5,883 nt of DNA from Alphaproteobacteria bacterium (GTDB lineage: Bacteria; Pseudomonadota; Alphaproteobacteria; Rhizobiales; Devosiaceae), in assembly GCA_013152625.1 (NCBI GenBank), contig JAADFY010000095.1:1-5883 (forward strand), read 5' to 3'. The position numbers and the translations under genes were made by a program. Below the pieces are notes generated by a model, which saw nothing but the letters and a program-made list of their open reading frames with translations, searched no databases and was not told the origin of the DNA. How positions within the stretch are numbered: the first letter of the stretch is position 1; each line of letters opens with the position of its first letter. Positions 1 through 5,566 of this stretch are shown one piece after another.

Positions 1-1487
1 GCGGCTTCGGCAGGGGGTTTTGGCCGGTCGCGCACATCGGGATGCCCGTTCACGGTCACATCGGCAACATAGGTCAAAAGCTTGGTCGCCCGGTCCCGGC
101 GCTTTGGAATGTCGAGCAGCTCGGGGGTCTCGTCGATAAAGCGGGTGGTATAGGTGTTATCGCGAAACTTCGGATGACCAATGACGTTTTCCAAAAATGC
201 GAGATTGGTGGCAACACCGCGAATTCGAAACTCCCGAAGGGCCCGGTCCATGCGGGCCATAGCCTCGAACGGAGTCGGGGCCCAGCAGGTGACCTTTTCA
301 AGCAAAGGGTCGTAATATCGGGTGATGACCGCCCCTGAATAGGCCGTCCCCCCGTCCAGCCGCACCCCGAAACCGGTGGCGCCGCGATAGGCGGTAATGC
401 GGCCATAGTCGGGGATGAAATTTTCTTCCGGGTCCTCGGTGGTCACCCGGCATTGCAACGCATGCCCGTTCAGCACGATGTCTTTTTGCAGCGGCACCCC
501 TGAATTTTCCGTGCCCAGCACCTCCCCATCCATGACATGAATCTGGGCTTTGACAATATCAATGCCGGTGACTTCCTCGGTGACGGTGTGCTCGACCTGA
601 ATACGCGGATTGACCTCGATGAAATAAAATTCGCCGCTATCCATATCCATTAAAAATTCGACGGTGCCCGCACAGCGGTAACTGGCCGCATTTCCCAGCC
701 GGAGCGCCGCGTCCGTGAGTTGCCGGCGCTGCTGATCGCTCAGATACGGGGCGGGCGCCCGCTCCACCACTTTCTGGTGGCGCCGCTGAACCGAACAATC
801 GCGCTCAAACAGATGCACCAGATTGCCGTGGTTGTCGCCGATAAGCTGGACTTCCACATGGCGGGCCCGTTCCACCAGTTTTTCAAGATACATCTCGTCC
901 TTGCCGAACGCGGCTTTGGCTTCGCGTTTGGCTTCGTCCAGTTCGGCCCGCAGATCGTGCTCGCCAAGAATGCGCCGCATGCCGCGCCCGCCACCACCCC
1001 AGGAGGCTTTCAACATCAGCGGATAGCCGATGTCAGCGGCCATTTCGGCAGCCCGATCAAGATCGTCAGGCAACACATCAGAGGCGGGGACCACGGGCAC
1101 GTTGGCGGCCACAGCCATATTTCGAGCCGCCACTTTATTGCCCAGATCCCGCATTGTATCGGCCCGTGGGCCAATGAAAATCAGGCCGGCCGCCCCACAG
1201 GCATCGACAAATTCAGGACTTTCCGAAAGCAACCCATAGCCGGGATGGATCGCGTCGGCTCCGGACAGTTTGGCGATGCGTATATATTCATCGATCTGCA
1301 AATAGGCCTCAACCGGACCTTTTCCCTCTCCGATCAGATAGGCTTCGTCGGCTTTGAATCTGTGCAGGGCCAGCTTGTCCTCGGCGGCAAAAACAGCAAC
1401 CGTTTTCAGGCCAAGCTCGTTGGCGGCCCGAAAAACGCGGATGGCGATTTCAGACCGGTTGGCAACCAGAATTTTTTTAATCGGCAT
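1..1487 (-). CDS. pyc: Pyruvate carboxylase, N-terminal part (biotin carboxylase domain), cut by window edge
   Basis: ATP- and biotin-dependent cytoplasmic enzyme that carboxylates pyruvate to oxaloacetate, refilling the TCA cycle. The frame is open from ATG at 1487 to the edge (495 codons); I translated most of it in segments and found no stop or frameshift. It begins MPIKKILVANRSEIAIRVFR, followed by HPGYGLLSESPEFV near residues 81-94, the ATP-grasp glycine loop GGGGRGM (164-170), ERDCSVQRR (228-236, with the conserved active-site Cys231) and EVNPRIQVEH (291-300, metal/bicarbonate-site Glu, Asn, Arg and Gln). The biotin carboxylase C-terminal subdomain reaches about residue 455, and the linker containing RDRATKLL leads towards the carboxyltransferase domain, which is outside the window. 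The start VANRSEIAIRVFRAANELG and the linker are typical of single-chain PYC rather than AccC, PccA or MccA. The family is usually about 1150 residues, so under half is visible. No clear Shine-Dalgarno precedes the ATG; the start is chosen by family alignment. Confidence 0.96.
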   Translation of the reverse strand, partial: MPIKKILVANRSEIAIRVFRAANELGLKTVAVFAAEDKLALHRFKADEAYLIGEGKGPVEAYLQIDEYIRIAKLSGADAIHPGYGLLSESPEFVDACGAAGLIFIGPRADTMRDLGNKVAARNMAVAANVPVVPASDVLPDDLDRAAEMAADIGYPLMLKASWGGGGRGMRRILGEHDLRAELDEAKREAKAAFGKDEMYLEKLVERARHVEVQLIGDNHGNLVHLFERDCSVQRRHQKVVERAPAPYLSDQQRRQLTDAALRLGNAASYRCAGTVEFLMDMDSGEFYFIEVNPRIQVEHTVTEEVTGIDIVKAQIHVMDGEVLGTENSGVPLQKDIVLNGHALQCRVTTEDPEENFIPDYGRITAYRGATGFGVRLDGGTAYSGAVITRYYDPLLEKVTCWAPTPFEAMARMDRALREFRIRGVATNLAFLENVIGHPKFRDNTYTTRFIDETPELLDIPKRRDRATKLLTYVADVTVNGHPDVRDRPKPPAEA

Positions 1488-1526
1488 TTTTTGTACTACC
1501 AAATTTTTTGCCTGTGACGCCCGGGC

Positions 1527-1568
1527 AACCGGCGCGTTGATCGAGCGTTCGCTCGGCCCCCCCCGGTT
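1527..1568 (-). repeat. Nested inverted repeats between the DUF442 gene and pyc
   Basis: The outer arms are AACCGG (1568-1563 read on the minus strand) and CCGGTT (1532-1527). The inner arms are CGAGCG and CGCTCG, separated by two bases (1555-1542). A run of eight G on the minus strand (1564-1557) lies between the outer and inner 5' arms. The first base of the outer arm is the last base of the DUF442 stop codon. An 8-base palindrome, GCCCGGGC, follows at 1519-1526. There is no T tract directly after the structure, so it is not a standard intrinsic terminator. It could be an mRNA structure protecting the upstream 3' end or lying in the pyc leader. Confidence 0.4.
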
Positions 1569-1990
1569 CAGTCGGTGTCGCCGGTCAGGTGTGCGCCAAG
1601 ATGGGTAAGGTCATAGCCCGCGCTGGCGGCGGCGGCGATGATGTCATCGGCGGGCAGCGCGCCGGCCTGGGAGAGGGCCCAAAGGGTGGTGGAGCGGGTG
1701 CCGGTGCGGCAATAGCACAGGATCTTGCCATCTCCTTCGGTCAGTGCGGCGCGGGTGGCCTCAATCATTTCCCGGGTCACCCCTTCGCGCCCCATGGGCA
1801 CAAAATGATACCTCAGGCCCACAGCTTTTGCCGCCGCCTCGATCTCCGCGCCTGCGGGCTGATCGGCGACTTCGCCGTCGGGCCGGTTATTTACAATGGT
1901 TACAAAGCCGGCTTCCTTCAGCCGGGCACAATCCGCGGCGCTGATCTGCCCGCTCACGCATACGGTTTCGTTTATTTTTTTCAATTCCAT
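1568..1990 (-). CDS. DUF442/TIGR01244 family protein (phosphatase-like or sulfurtransferase-like)
   Basis: A 140-residue soluble protein with no signal peptide or membrane segment, so probably cytoplasmic. It matches the DUF442 family (PF04273, TIGR01244), the dual-specificity-phosphatase-like domain also found fused to beta-lactamase-fold persulfide dioxygenase-type (Blh) proteins. Visible landmarks are an N-terminal SGQIS segment (14-18), the family-typical NNRPDGE (34-40), FVPM (63-66) and the catalytic loop CYCRTGTRS (92-100). In that loop Cys94 and Arg99 are spaced C-X4-R. The length is that of a stand-alone domain. ATG at 1990 is preceded by GGAGA (2001-1997) six bases upstream, which supports the start. 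A candidate promoter lies upstream, so it may be transcribed separately from the transporter operon. Database names for this family vary between phosphatase and sulfurtransferase; the loop length fits rhodanese, but the reaction is not shown by sequence. Confidence 0.85.
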   Translation of the reverse strand: MELKKINETVCVSGQISAADCARLKEAGFVTIVNNRPDGEVADQPAGAEIEAAAKAVGLRYHFVPMGREGVTREMIEATRAALTEGDGKILCYCRTGTRSTTLWALSQAGALPADDIIAAAASAGYDLTHLGAHLTGDTD

Positions 1991-2042
1991 CGCGCGTCTC
2001 CGCTTGCTGGATGTGACGGCTCAAGACACCCCGTTCGGCGCC

Positions 2043-2071
2043 CTTATAAACATTGCAGCACGTCGCGCCAA
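2043..2071 (-). promoter_or_regulatory. Candidate sigma70-type promoter for the DUF442 gene
   Basis: On the minus strand, TTGGCG (2071-2066) is separated by exactly 17 bases from TATAAG (2048-2043). Initiation near 2036 would give a leader of about 45 bases before ATG at 1990. The -35 element overlaps the right arm of the hairpin at 2062-2086. This is a match to consensus only; activity is inferred. Confidence 0.4.
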
Positions 2072-2086
2072 CCCGGTGGGCGCAAC
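2062..2086 (-). terminator. Weak terminator-like hairpin after the transporter ATPase gene
   Basis: On the minus strand GTTGCGCC (2086-2079) can pair with GGCGCGAC (2069-2062) through eight pairs, one of them U-G, with a nine-base loop. It starts five bases after the ATPase stop codon, where an operon end would be expected. No T tract follows, so it may be a 3' protective hairpin, a Rho-assisted end, or chance in GC-rich sequence. Confidence 0.3.
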
Positions 2087-2091
2087 CGCAG

Positions 2092-3129
2092 TCAGCTCGC
2101 CCCTTCGGTGGAAAAGCGCGCGAGAGCGCCAATGACCCTTTTGGCGGTCAATCGCCCGATCTGAACATCGTTTGCGTCCGTCACCCCCACCCATTCATGC
2201 TCGGCAAACAGGGGCAGAATGTCCTCACAGAACATCTCCCGGGAAACCGCGACACCACAGGGCTCAAATGCACCCTTTTCCATAATCAGGCCCGCCTTGA
2301 TCACCCGCGCCTTGTTCACATCGCGAACAAATCTGGCCACATAATCATCCGCCGGCTGCAGCACCAGTTCGGTAGGCAGACCGGTCTGGACCAACAAGCC
2401 GTCATTCAGGATTCCGATCCGGTCGCCAATCTTAATGGCTTCGTCAAAATCGTGGGTAATGAACAAAACGGTTTTGTGCAGCTCTTTTTGAAGCGCGAGC
2501 AATTGCTCCTGCATCTCCGCCCGAATGAGCGGGTCGAGAGCGGAAAACGCCTCGTCCATCAACAGGACCGGCGCGTCCATGGCCAGGGCCCGGGCCAGCC
2601 CGACGCGCTGCTGTTGTCCGCCCGAAAGCTGGTTTGGCCGCGATTCTTCATATCCCTCAAGCCCGACCCGCGCCACCCAGCTGCCGGCAATCTCCCGGCG
2701 GGCTTTTTTTTCCACCCCCCGCACTTCCAGCCCATACGCCACATTGTCGATCACCGACCGGTGGGGCAACAGACCGAACCGCTGAAATACCATGGCGATT
2801 TTGGTGCGCCGGAATTCGCGCAACTCCTGTGGCGACATGGAAAGCACCTGCTCGCCATGTACCTCGATGGTGCCCGCTGTCGGGTCGATGAGCCGGTTTA
2901 CATGGCGGATCAGGGTAGACTTTCCCGACCCCGAAAGGCCCATGACCACGAATATTTCACCCCGCTGCACCGATATGGACACATCGTAAAGGCCGATCAC
3001 CTGGTCGGTTTGTGCCTGTATTTCAGCCTTGGACAGCCCCTTGTCGATCAGTTCCAGCGCCCGGTCGGGTTCCGAGCCGAACACTTTTGTTACATTGGCA
3101 ATTTCGATTGCGGCGGGTTCTTCGCTCAC
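2092..3129 (-). CDS. proV: Betaine/proline-class ABC importer, ATP-binding subunit (ProV/OpuAA-like)
   Basis: ATPase of 345 residues that would drive the permease encoded just upstream, at the inner face of the cytoplasmic membrane. All nucleotide-binding motifs are intact: Walker A GLSGSGKST (64-72), Q-loop Gln116 in FQRFGLLPH, signature LSGGQQQR (168-175), Walker B VLLMDE (188-193) followed by AFSALDP, and the H-loop His226 in ITHD. The N-terminal stretch ALELIDKGLSKAEI (24-37) ahead of the core is typical of ProV/OpuAA and ChoV rather than generic importers. E. coli ProV is about 400 residues with two CBS repeats; here only about 70 residues follow the NBD, ending in a CBS-like strand-helix pattern (WVGVTDANDVQIGRL). 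The start is GTG at 3129, with GGAGA (3141-3137) seven bases upstream. Its first four bases overlap the permease stop (GTGA), implying translational coupling. The symbol denotes the family; the ligand is not proven. Confidence 0.93.
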   Translation of the reverse strand: MSEEPAAIEIANVTKVFGSEPDRALELIDKGLSKAEIQAQTDQVIGLYDVSISVQRGEIFVVMGLSGSGKSTLIRHVNRLIDPTAGTIEVHGEQVLSMSPQELREFRRTKIAMVFQRFGLLPHRSVIDNVAYGLEVRGVEKKARREIAGSWVARVGLEGYEESRPNQLSGGQQQRVGLARALAMDAPVLLMDEAFSALDPLIRAEMQEQLLALQKELHKTVLFITHDFDEAIKIGDRIGILNDGLLVQTGLPTELVLQPADDYVARFVRDVNKARVIKAGLIMEKGAFEPCGVAVSREMFCEDILPLFAEHEWVGVTDANDVQIGRLTAKRVIGALARFSTEGAS

Positions 3130-3998
3130 AATCTGGTCTCCGCCAGTCCGATCCGGGTCTGTAGCTGTTTGCCGAACCCCTGGGAAATCCGGTCGAAAAT
3201 AATCGCCAGCACGACAATTCCAAGGCCGGCGAACAGGCCGCGGCTGACCTCGAGCCGGCCAATGCCCTGCAGCACCTGATAGCCCAGCCCCCCCGCCCCG
3301 ATCATCGAGGCGATAACCACCATGGCCAGCGCCATCATGGTGGTCTGGTTTATCCCGGCCAGAATGGTGGGCAGGGCCAGCGGAATCTGTACGCCCAGAA
3401 GGCGCTGGCGGGTGCTGGCGCCAAACGCGTGGGCGGCCTCGAGCACGTCCGGATCCACCTGGCGGATTCCAAGGTCAGTCAATCGCGCCAGGGGGGGTGC
3501 GGCGTATATGATGGTCGCCAGCAGCGCTGGAACTTTTCCCGGCCCAAACAGCATTACCGCTGGAATCAGGTAAACGAAACTCGGCATGGTCTGCATCAGG
3601 TCGAGGAGCGGAATGAGCGCCCGCCGCACGAGCAATGACCGTGCCATCAGCACCCCGATCGGCAACGAAAACAACACCGCGCTCACGGTGGCAGCAATCA
3701 TGAGCGCCATGGTCTTCATGGAATCTTCCCACAAATCCATGACCCCCAGGAATATGAGCGACACAAAGACCAGCACCACCAGCGGCCAACGCCGGCTAGC
3801 CAGCCAGGCCAGCCCTACCAGCACCAGAATTATCAGCCACCACGGCGCCAAGAGGAGCGCCTGCTCAATGAAAATAAGCAGGCGCAATAAAGGAGAGACC
3901 GCCCATTCCAGGCCGTCCCCCCAGTTCCTGATGACCCAGTCCAGCCCGTCGTCGACCCAGTTTCGCAGGTTACGGGTGTCTACAATTTCGGGAAACAT
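3126..3998 (-). CDS. proW: Betaine/proline-class ABC importer, permease subunit (ProW/OpuAB-like)
   Basis: Inner-membrane channel subunit of 290 residues from ATG at 3998. An amphipathic, Trp-rich N-terminus (about 1-33) precedes hydrophobic segments near 35-52, 54-69, 71-88, 97-118, 137-152, 156-172, 222-240 and 255-270, as in ProW-like proteins. The cytoplasmic EAA loop that docks on the ATPase is clear: EAAHAFGASTRQRLLGVQIP (187-206). MQTMPSFVYLIPAVMLFG (135-152) and the IGAGGLG segment (233-239) are also typical of the ProW/OpuB permease family. A TTG at 4016 in frame would add six residues, but it lies against the 3' arm of a hairpin and places the GGAGG ribosome site inside the coding sequence, so ATG at 3998 is preferred. 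It overlaps the ATPase gene by four bases and sits 85 bases after the binding-protein gene, so the three form one operon. A single permease gene suggests a homodimeric channel. Confidence 0.93.
   Translation of the reverse strand: MFPEIVDTRNLRNWVDDGLDWVIRNWGDGLEWAVSPLLRLLIFIEQALLLAPWWLIILVLVGLAWLASRRWPLVVLVFVSLIFLGVMDLWEDSMKTMALMIAATVSAVLFSLPIGVLMARSLLVRRALIPLLDLMQTMPSFVYLIPAVMLFGPGKVPALLATIIYAAPPLARLTDLGIRQVDPDVLEAAHAFGASTRQRLLGVQIPLALPTILAGINQTTMMALAMVVIASMIGAGGLGYQVLQGIGRLEVSRGLFAGLGIVVLAIIFDRISQGFGKQLQTRIGLAETRL
3137..3141 (-). promoter_or_regulatory. Ribosome binding site fixing the GTG start of the ATPase gene
   Basis: GGAGA on the minus strand lies seven bases before GTG at 3129, inside the end of the permease gene. 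It supports an unusual GTG start that overlaps the permease stop codon. Confidence 0.65.
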
Positions 3999-4002
3999 GG
4001 TG

Positions 4003-4007
4003 CCTCC
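4003..4007 (-). promoter_or_regulatory. Ribosome binding site fixing the permease start
   Basis: GGAGG on the minus strand ends four bases before ATG at 3998. It lies just downstream of the intercistronic hairpin and rules against the in-frame upstream TTG at 4016. Confidence 0.75.
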
Positions 4008-4014
4008 AACAGAC

Positions 4015-4048
4015 AAAAGACAGCCGAACGGGGGAACGTCCGGCTGTC
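4015..4048 (-). terminator. Strong terminator-like hairpin inside the transporter operon (attenuator or mRNA stabiliser)
   Basis: In the minus-strand RNA the arm GACAGCCGGACG (4048-4037) pairs with CGTTCGGCTGTC (4030-4019) over 12 pairs, including one G-U, around a six-base loop. Four T follow at once (4018-4015), then GTCTG. It lies 35 bases after the binding-protein stop codon and about 11 bases before the permease ribosome site. The short T tract suggests partial rather than complete termination. Such hairpins between binding-protein and permease genes are a known way to give excess binding protein, by attenuation or by protecting the upstream mRNA 3' end; which applies here is inferred. 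Confidence 0.75.
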
Positions 4049-4083
4049 AATTCTGATGTTACTTCAGCCCGCCGCCCGGGGAG

Positions 4084-5091
4084 TTAGAGTGCGGCGCGAA
4101 TTCGTCCTGCCACGTCTTCAGGCACCCAGTCGGTCCAGACGTCCTCCCGTGTCCTTAAGAAATTCATCGCCGTCTCGCGACTTGAAACGCTGTTCTCGTC
4201 ACCATAGGCGGCCAGCTCGCTGATCACCGCACCGGGCATGCCCGCTTTGGTAAGATAGTCAGCGACGGCCGGGGCTTCTTCGGGCAGCCAAGAGGCAACA
4301 CCAACAACGACCCGCGAAGACGGCCAATCGGTTTTGCCGAAGCCATCGCAGTCTACGTCGGTATTGCAGTTATAGACCTCCTGATCATAGGCGGGCAAAC
4401 CCACCTTGACCGCATCAACCTGACCCATGATCGACGCCGGGCTCCAATAATAGAAAAGTATCGGGTCTTTTTTCTCAAATGCGCGTTTTATGGATGCGGC
4501 CAACGTTGAGTCTGCTACTGAAAACAGGTTCCAGTTGTCGCCCATATCATAGGCCTCGTACAGACTGGAAACGGCAAGCTCAGCAACCCAGCCCGGAGGT
4601 CCGGAAAACACCCGCGCCTTACCTGGGCTCTCCGGGTCCGGAAACAGATCTGAACGCGCCAGAACGTCTTCCATGGTCGACAGGCCGTATTCGTCCTGCA
4701 TCCAGCGGGGAATCCACAAGCCTTCAAGCGTGCCGTCGGTAATGGCTAGCCCCAGTTCTGCGACCAACCCTTCGGACTCGGCGGCATCCCATTTGTCTTC
4801 GATGGAACTCATCCACAATTCCGGCGCAACGGCCGGTTTCCCACGTCCCATCATCGATGCGGACGTCGTAACCGTATCACCGGGAACAAGTTCTGATTTG
4901 CAGCCAAACCCCTCAGTGAGAACGATCTGGTGAAGATTTGCCAGCACGGATGCTGACTCCCAGGTCATTTCAGCAATATCGATCAGGCGGTCCGTTCCGC
5001 ATTGGGTATCTTGTGCCGCTGCAGGGGACACTGCGAAAATGCTCGCGACAACACTCGTAGCAGCAAGGATGCCGCCCAGTTTGAAGTTCAT
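4084..5091 (-). CDS. proX: Betaine/proline-class ABC importer, periplasmic substrate-binding protein (ProX/OpuAC-like)
   Basis: A 335-residue secreted binding protein that would capture the solute and deliver it to the permease. It has a clear Sec signal peptide: basic Lys4, a hydrophobic core from about 6 to 21, and SPAAA with likely cleavage after Ala26. There is no lipobox, so it is probably free in the periplasm. The mature part has the OpuAC-type pattern: DIAEMTWESASVLANL (38-53), a MxxGxxAVAPELW segment (81-93), GPPGW (164-168), and DPILFYYWSPASIM (209-222). Many Trp residues (44, 93, 126, 168, 216 and others) are candidates for an aromatic box that holds quaternary amines, but which ones contact ligand cannot be told. 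Cys31/Cys64 and Cys242/Cys248 could form disulfides. ATG at 5091 has GGAGAG (5102-5097) five bases upstream, and the stop is TAA at 4086. It is first in the operon behind a good promoter. Ligand options are glycine betaine, proline betaine, choline or a related compound. Confidence 0.9.
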   Translation of the reverse strand: MNFKLGGILAATSVVASIFAVSPAAAQDTQCGTDRLIDIAEMTWESASVLANLHQIVLTEGFGCKSELVPGDTVTTSASMMGRGKPAVAPELWMSSIEDKWDAAESEGLVAELGLAITDGTLEGLWIPRWMQDEYGLSTMEDVLARSDLFPDPESPGKARVFSGPPGWVAELAVSSLYEAYDMGDNWNLFSVADSTLAASIKRAFEKKDPILFYYWSPASIMGQVDAVKVGLPAYDQEVYNCNTDVDCDGFGKTDWPSSRVVVGVASWLPEEAPAVADYLTKAGMPGAVISELAAYGDENSVSSRETAMNFLRTREDVWTDWVPEDVAGRIRAAL

Positions 5092-5098
5092 TTGAACT
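5085..5098 (-). repeat. Inverted repeat across the start codon of the binding-protein gene
   Basis: AGTTCA and TGAACT are separated by two bases. In the minus-strand mRNA this allows a five-pair stem with an AAAU loop that contains the A and U of the start codon, and its 5' arm shares two bases with the GGAGAG ribosome site. It might slightly limit translation, or it may be a chance dyad. Confidence 0.35.
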
Positions 5099-5124
5099 CT
5101 CCGATTGGTGAGATTGAAACGCGA

Positions 5125-5153
5125 ACCATATGCAACCAGTAAAATATTGTCAA
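5125..5153 (-). promoter_or_regulatory. Sigma70-type promoter of the betaine transporter operon
   Basis: On the minus strand a perfect -35 box TTGACA (5153-5148) is followed after exactly 17 bases by TATGGT (5130-5125, four of six matches to TATAAT). Initiation near 5118 gives a leader of about 27 bases holding the ribosome site. A small dyad, TTGT-N6-ACAA, covers the -35 box (5147-5160), a plausible operator position. No recognisable osmotic or BetI-type site was identified. Confidence 0.65.
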
Positions 5154-5566
5154 ATCACAAAAACTCCAAGCAGTACCGGAGCAACACTGTGATAAAAAAA
5201 TACTTATTGCTTTAACGATGATTGAATTGCTCTTAGTGTTTGACCTCACCACAGAAAACTTAGACTATTCAAGCTCTGTCCGACAACAGACATGTTATGA
5301 ATTTTCAGTGACACGGGCTCCAAGATTTAATTAAAGCCGAACCGGCGAATCCGAATCTCTCAAAACCAAATCCAAAGTATGGTCAGTTGTCGATACAATA
5401 CGTCCGTTCTTTTAAGTTTGATATTAGCCGATATCCCTCTAAAGTCACGCCGATAATCTCAATGTTATTTAACATTACTTATCCCCTTCAAGTCTGCAAT
5501 GGGTCCGGGCCTGAAAGGAAAAAAATTACTTTGGCTGTGAACTGGCCTTTAAGGGGGTTATTCTGG
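5154..5566. other. AT-rich intergenic region between lysA and the transporter promoter
   Basis: About 410 bases with visibly lower GC than the flanking genes and no reading frame that resembles a protein on either strand. It contains a T7 run on the minus strand (5525-5519) about 40 bases after the lysA stop, but with only a 3-pair stem before it. It also holds a 16-base perfect dyad (5461-5476), a TTTAATTAAA palindrome (5326-5335) and a TCTGT-N6-ACAGA dyad (5275-5290). It may hold regulatory sites or a small RNA; no specific element is recognised. Confidence 0.6.
5461..5476. repeat. 16-base perfect inverted repeat in the lysA-proX gap
   Basis: AATGTTA and TAACATT are separated by TT. The arms are AT-only apart from one G/C pair, so it is a weak hairpin but a good shape for a dimeric DNA-binding protein site. 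It lies about 90 bases after the lysA stop and about 310 bases upstream of the transporter promoter, rather far for direct control of that promoter. Confidence 0.45.

Noticed and set aside
1..1487. AccC, the biotin carboxylase subunit of acetyl-CoA carboxylase, or PccA/MccA as identity of the first gene
   Set aside because: AccC would end near residue 450, whereas this frame continues into a PYC-type linker; the N-terminus and the segment from about 405 to 470 read as alphaproteobacterial pyruvate carboxylase.
720..1517. Plus-strand open frame of 265 codons
   Set aside because: Antisense to the continuous, well-conserved biotin carboxylase domain of pyc; no family resemblance.
2053..3279. 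Plus-strand open frame of 408 codons, longer than the ATPase gene it opposes
   Set aside because: It is antisense to the ATPase gene with all its ABC motifs, has no recognisable domain, and has the His/Pro/Arg-rich composition of a shadow frame in GC-rich coding DNA.
3999..4016. Upstream TTG start for the permease (six extra residues)
   Set aside because: It begins two bases past the 3' arm of the intercistronic hairpin and would bury the GGAGG ribosome site in the coding region; ATG at 3998 is correctly placed.
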